DNA from: Noviherbaspirillum suwonense
GTDB taxonomy: Bacteria; Pseudomonadota; Gammaproteobacteria; Burkholderiales; Burkholderiaceae_D
DNA: 64,000 nucleotides
Direction of reading: 5' to 3'
Assembly (NCBI RefSeq): GCF_900182955.1
Contig: NZ_FXUL01000012.1
Coordinates: 1-64,000, forward strand
Shown: piece by piece, positions 60,388-64,000 of the stretch
Layout: each line of letters begins with the position of its first letter
Numbering within the stretch: the stretch's first letter is position 1
Program-made: the position numbers and the translations under genes
Notes under the pieces: generated by a model
Told to the model about the DNA's origin: nothing
Database searches by the model: none
What the model saw: the letters and a program-made list of their open reading frames with translations, nothing else

Positions 60388-61464
60388 ATGAACGAGACAG
60401 TACCTGCCCGTTATGACTATCCTGCCTTGCGCGATTTTGCCGCCAGCCTGTTTGGCGCAGCCGGCCTTGACGCGGAAAAGGCCGAGAATATCGCTGAAAT
60501 CCTGGTGGAAGCGGACTTGATGGGGCATTCAACCCATGGGCTCGCGCTCGCTCCCTGGTACCTGGATGCGATAAAGAGCGGGGCCATGACGCTGGATGGC
60601 GAACCGGAAATCCTGTCCGACCGCGGCGCCTGCGTTCTATGGAATGGAAGACGGCTGCCCGGCACCTGGCTAACCGCCAAGGCAGTCGATCTCGCGGTGG
60701 AACGTGTGGCGACCTATGGGACGGTAACCGTTTCAATCTCCGAAAGCTGGCATATCGGCGCCCTTGCTGCCTATCTGCCACGCGCGACCGACAAGGGTTA
60801 CATGGTGATGCTCGCGTGTTCCACGCCGACGACGAGCGGGGTGGCGCCGTATGGCGGCTCCAGGCCATTGTTCACGCCAAATCCGTACGCAGCCGGCATC
60901 CCGACCGATGCCGATCCCATCCTGCTCGATATCAGCGCGTCCATCACCACGCTCAACAAGGCCAAGCAGCTTTTCAGGGCGGGCGAGTCCTTCACCCAGC
61001 CGTGGGTAATGGATGTCGAAGGCAATCCGACGACCGATCCGGCCGCGGTAGTCAATGGCGGTGGATCGTTGCTTCCGGTCGGAGGCCTGGACCATGGTCA
61101 CAAGGGCTACAGCATGGCCTTACTGGTCGAAGCATTAACCCAGGGCCTTGGCGGTTTTGGACGCAGCGATCATCCGTCGGGCACGAGCGTGTCCGTCTTC
61201 CTGCAAGTCATCGATCCCACCGCATTCGGCGGCCGCGAACAATTCACGAAACAGACCACATGGCTTGCCGATTCCTGCAGAAGCAATCCTCCCAGGCCCG
61301 GCACCGATCGCGTTCGCGTGCCAGGCGACCGCGCCCTTGCAACCAAGCGCGAAGCGCTCAGGCGCGGCGTCCCCCTGGAGGCTGCCATCACCAATAGCCT
61401 GCGGCCTTATATCGACCAGTTCGGGCTGAGTTTGCCGGAACCCGTGACAAGCCAGGATCGTTAA
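60388..61464 (+). CDS. Ldh2-family malate/lactate/ureidoglycolate dehydrogenase
   Basis: A 358-residue NAD(P)-dependent oxidoreductase of the type 2 malate/L-lactate dehydrogenase family. Visible motifs are ADLMGHSTHGLALAPWYLD, VSISESWHIGALAAYLPRATDKGYM, GGSRPLFTPNPYAAGIPT and VGGLDHGHKGYSMALLVEALTQGLGG. Members act on malate, sulfolactate, ureidoglycolate, 2,3-diketogulonate or proline-derived imines. The substrate here cannot be told. GAAGGAACG precedes the ATG. Confidence 0.88.
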   Translation: MNETVPARYDYPALRDFAASLFGAAGLDAEKAENIAEILVEADLMGHSTHGLALAPWYLDAIKSGAMTLDGEPEILSDRGACVLWNGRRLPGTWLTAKAVDLAVERVATYGTVTVSISESWHIGALAAYLPRATDKGYMVMLACSTPTTSGVAPYGGSRPLFTPNPYAAGIPTDADPILLDISASITTLNKAKQLFRAGESFTQPWVMDVEGNPTTDPAAVVNGGGSLLPVGGLDHGHKGYSMALLVEALTQGLGGFGRSDHPSGTSVSVFLQVIDPTAFGGREQFTKQTTWLADSCRSNPPRPGTDRVRVPGDRALATKREALRRGVPLEAAITNSLRPYIDQFGLSLPEPVTSQDR

Positions 61465-62002
61465 AAAGCGGCTGGACAGGGATTGCATTGCGCAGCGCGA
61501 CTGCTGTCCAGGTCAGCATTTTGCCCGCGGGGTGCTCGATCCGGACTGCATGTCGATTGGCTGCATCCATGGGCGGGCGGCGAAGGGGATACAGGCAGCC
61601 AGCGCAGCAATTGATACCGCGAAGTGGAGTAAGGCGGTCAAGGCGTAGGGGGCGACCGTGCATTGATTAACTGACGTGATAAGCAAGGCCGGACAGCCGT
61701 ATGTGTCATGTCCGGAATTTAACAGGGATGATTACAATCTGTTGTCGGGTTATTCCGCTCGCGCCAACTTCCTTAAGCACAATTTCTGCTTCCGCATCTT
61801 TTTTCTTGCAATGCATATCATTATAATTCTAGGACAGCGGCCAACTATTAAATTCCGGTTTTCAGTAAACGAAAATAAACTTACACTCCAGGATTTATTC
61901 AACTAGTTACCTTCGGTGGGCTACACTTAATTCCTAGTGCATTATCAAGGAAGGCACAGAAATAACCTGAAATTTTTTCTCCTGCCGGTACATAACAATC
62001 CA
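61465..62002. other. intergenic stretch crossing into A+T-richer DNA
   Basis: 538 bases without a supportable gene. The composition changes visibly near 61720: before it the sequence is G+C-rich like the rest of the window, after it runs of A and T are frequent. This marks a possible junction of acquired DNA. No direct repeat or tRNA was seen at the change. Confidence 0.45.
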
Positions 62003-62437
62003 ATGATAAATATCCGTGCAGCCGAAGTTTCCGATGCAGTCACGATTGCAAATTTGCTTGAACAACTTGGATATATTGCATCGTCTAGTCTTGTCGCTCA
62101 CAAAATTACGCTGCTTGCTGGCAATCCGAGCGACTTGGTCCTGGTCGCCGAGGACGATGGTATCGTCGCGGGCGTGATGAGTCTTCATGTGACAGAATTG
62201 TTCCATGCTGCCGGACGCATCGGCCGAATCACTTCTCTGGTTATCGCTTCCGACAAGCGTGGAGAAGGAATGGGAAAGTTGCTGATTCGGGCAGCGGATG
62301 CGTTTTTCATCGCCGCTGGTTGTGTGCGGTCTGAAGTCACAAGTGGAAATCAGCGTTCGGAAGCTCATGCGTTCTATCAATCGAATGGCTATTTGCCGGA
62401 CGAGCGTCGCTTCCTTAAACGTTATAGCCAGAAATAA
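62003..62437 (+). CDS. GNAT family N-acetyltransferase
   Basis: A 144-residue acetyltransferase. The N-terminus INIRAAEVSDAVTIANLLEQLGY, the central strand pair (LVLVAEDDGIVAGVMSLHVTELFHA), and the acetyl-CoA loop region (ITSLVIASDKRGEGMGKLLIRAADAFFIAAGC) followed by SEAHAFYQSNGY define the fold. The substrate is unknown. The ATG at 62003 has no clear ribosome binding site. Codon and base use are A+T-richer than in genes to the left, and the VOC gene follows after 12 bases, so the two probably form an operon. Confidence 0.85.
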   Translation: MINIRAAEVSDAVTIANLLEQLGYIASSSLVAHKITLLAGNPSDLVLVAEDDGIVAGVMSLHVTELFHAAGRIGRITSLVIASDKRGEGMGKLLIRAADAFFIAAGCVRSEVTSGNQRSEAHAFYQSNGYLPDERRFLKRYSQK

Positions 62438-62449
62438 AACGCGCCCCAA

Positions 62450-63271
62450 ATGACGACACAATTGTTTAACGGCGTTGACCACATCATGGTCCGTGTTGAG
62501 AAAACAGAGCCGCTTCTAGCGTTATTTTCCGACAGGTTTTCATTGCCTACGTCGTGGCCCTTGCAGCACATGGAATTTGCTACCTACGCGTGGATCACGC
62601 TCGGAAATACCAATCTGGAATTCTGGGCAGCAGCGGACAACTCAGACTTACCTGCAGAGCAGTCCCTGCCTTTGTTTTCCGGCTTTGCACTGGACCCACC
62701 AAGCCTCAGCGATAGCATCGAGGTGCTTGCAAAGCGCGGGATCGCCTGTAAAACGCCATGGGCATTTGTCACGCCAGGACGAAATGGGGAGCGAGTTACT
62801 AACTTTACGAACGCGGTTATCCTGGACGTTTCGACTTCAACATGTTGCGTCTTTTTCTGTGAATGGGGAATAGACGGCACCATTTTTCCATGGACTGGAA
62901 AACTCACAGCCCAGGACCGCCGACTCCGGGAGCAGCATCAATTCGACCAGTGCGGCGGCGGACCGCTCGGCGTCATTCGCCTTTCAGAAATAACGATGGT
63001 TTCGCCGGATCTAGAAAGAGCTACGCAACACTGGCAGGCGATCACGGGACAAGCATCAGAGACCTTCGACTTGGGCCGTGGCATCGCGCTGACTTTGCAT
63101 GCCGGCAAAAAAGTCGAAATCACTTCCATCGTGTTGGCGGTTAAGTCCCTGGCTGTCGCACGAGATTTTCTCGGTTCACAATCGATGCTTGGAAACGATC
63201 GCGAAGATGAAATCTCTATTGGCGCGAATGTTTGTCCCGATTTATGCATCCGCTTGAAAGAGGTATCTTAA
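62450..63271 (+). CDS. VOC (glyoxalase-like) superfamily protein
   Basis: A 273-residue protein with two vicinal-oxygen-chelate halves. The first begins GVDHIMVRVEKTEPLLALFSDRF and the second SEITMVSPDLERATQHWQAITG. Metal-ligand positions are plausible in the first half (GVDHIMV, LEFW) but less clear in the second, so catalysis cannot be assured. VOC proteins include lyases, dioxygenases, and antibiotic-binding or fosfomycin-modifying proteins. It follows the acetyltransferase closely. Confidence 0.75.
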   Translation: MTTQLFNGVDHIMVRVEKTEPLLALFSDRFSLPTSWPLQHMEFATYAWITLGNTNLEFWAAADNSDLPAEQSLPLFSGFALDPPSLSDSIEVLAKRGIACKTPWAFVTPGRNGERVTNFTNAVILDVSTSTCCVFFCEWGIDGTIFPWTGKLTAQDRRLREQHQFDQCGGGPLGVIRLSEITMVSPDLERATQHWQAITGQASETFDLGRGIALTLHAGKKVEITSIVLAVKSLAVARDFLGSQSMLGNDREDEISIGANVCPDLCIRLKEVS

Positions 63272-63690
63272 AAATTCCGTTTCCCAAGGTGCTGAGCCGT
63301 TGTATTTTGCGAAACTATTTTTTCTTATACACTGCACCGATTAGCCGCAAGCGGTCGTTCGAATTAGCTTAAGTTTGTCCAGCCTTTACAGATCGAACAG
63401 ATTGGCCTCGGCTAGTGAATTAAGGTGGATATTTCTGCACCATATAAGCGCGATTTTTGGAAGAATGGAGTGGACTAAAAATGCACGGCAGCGCTAACTT
63501 TTCGAGGGGGTCGATGACGTTTTCATTTGCGCAAGGCGGCGCGTGATGGTGAGACGTTGTGCCGATTGGCCACGCGGCAAGTCAAAGCTGATGTTTGAAA
63601 CTGGAGCGCTTCTGCTCTGGGCGAAACACAGGTGTCCAGTAACGAGTTAATTTTATGCAATCATGGAAAATTTTCTCCTGAAGGTAATGA
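63272..63690. other. intergenic stretch, nothing recognised
   Basis: 419 bases, A+T-rich at first (runs of T near 63320). No gene, repeat or terminator is supported. It likely contains the promoter of the methyltransferase gene. Confidence 0.4.
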
Positions 63691-64000
63691 ATGGCTGAAC
63701 AATATCTTGCAGATTACTATGCGCGACGCGCGAACGAGTACGATGCGATCTACCGCAAGCCCGAACGTCAGAATGACATTCGGCTTCTCGCGGCCCATTT
63801 GACGGAGCTTCTAGCGTCGCGTTCGGTGTTGGAAATCGCTTGTGGTACAGGGTTCTGGACGCAATTCTTTGCACCTGGATCCACGTTCGTGACAGCGACA
63901 GATTACAACGATGACGTACTCCGTATAGCAAAACAAAGGCTATCGTGCCTGGCCAATGTCTGCGTCAAGCAGGCCGATGCGTTTGCACTGGATGGACTGG
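63691..64000 (+). CDS. class I SAM-dependent methyltransferase, partial (cut by window end)
   Basis: An open frame of 103 codons runs off the right edge. It begins MAEQYLADYYARRANEYDAI, and motif I of SAM-binding Rossmann methyltransferases is clear at about residues 48-56 (VLEIACGTGFWT), followed by the acidic end of strand 2 (TATDYNDDVLRIAK) and a QADAF segment at motif II. GAAGG lies a short distance before the ATG. The substrate cannot be inferred. It continues the A+T-richer block. Confidence 0.85.
   Translation, partial: MAEQYLADYYARRANEYDAIYRKPERQNDIRLLAAHLTELLASRSVLEIACGTGFWTQFFAPGSTFVTATDYNDDVLRIAKQRLSCLANVCVKQADAFALDGL

Noticed and set aside
61676-61906. 76-codon plus-strand frame in the A+T-rich junction
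   Set aside because: No ribosome binding site or domain; open frames of this length are expected by chance.

Overview
The window looks like a chromosomal segment of a G+C-rich betaproteobacterium of the order Burkholderiales, probably near Oxalobacteraceae. This is inferred from gene content (benABCD-catBCA with a CatR/BenM regulator, a Bug-type binding protein, the metE/metR pair, many LysR regulators, Tat-exported oxidases) and from base composition, not from a marker gene. I see no rRNA, tRNA, insertion sequence, prophage or CRISPR array.

Layout. 0-7 kb: a DUF1059 protein, a DHA2-type exporter, an RpiR regulator divergent from a DctA-type carrier, and a PHB-depolymerase-type esterase. 7-19 kb: a benzoate module on the minus strand, reading catB-catC-catA-benA-benB-benC-benD-BKACE-benK, with the regulator CatR/BenM divergent at its head. 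Behind it lies a divergent LysR/exported M20 amidohydrolase pair that could release benzoate from hippurate-like conjugates. Benzoate would be imported by BenK, turned to catechol by BenABCD and to beta-ketoadipate enol-lactone by CatABC. The BKACE enzyme could replace the usual CoA-transferase/thiolase end of the pathway.

19-36.5 kb: an extracytoplasmic copper and haem redox region. It holds a Tat-exported tyrosinase, a PhoD-type phosphatase, a NarL-type two-component pair, a Tat-exported multicopper oxidase, two small proteins, a SCO-cytochrome c fusion with a histidine tail, a large MauG-like di-haem protein, an NtrB/NtrC-type pair, and an unknown exported protein behind a well-formed sigma-54 promoter with two matching upstream dyads. 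This is the most system-like and least explained part of the window.

36.5-50 kb: a hipBA module with two operator-like repeats, a flavin monooxygenase, an alpha/beta hydrolase, a decayed stretch with pseudogene debris, a small GIY-YIG protein, a DUF2239 gene behind twin TTACCCGGGTAA palindromes, a DUF2231/PQQ-type dehydrogenase pair, a RibD-like reductase, a relic of an acyl-CoA synthetase, a TetR regulator and a small membrane protein. 50-61.5 kb: an unusual fusion of an NDP-forming acyl-CoA synthetase with DUF1254/DUF1214, a LysR/Bug pair, metE/metR, a KTSC protein and an Ldh2-type dehydrogenase. From about 61.7 kb the DNA is visibly A+T-richer and carries an acetyltransferase, a VOC protein and a methyltransferase cut by the window edge; this may be acquired DNA.

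Start codons were chosen by ribosome binding site and family N-terminus, so several genes are shorter than their longest open frame.
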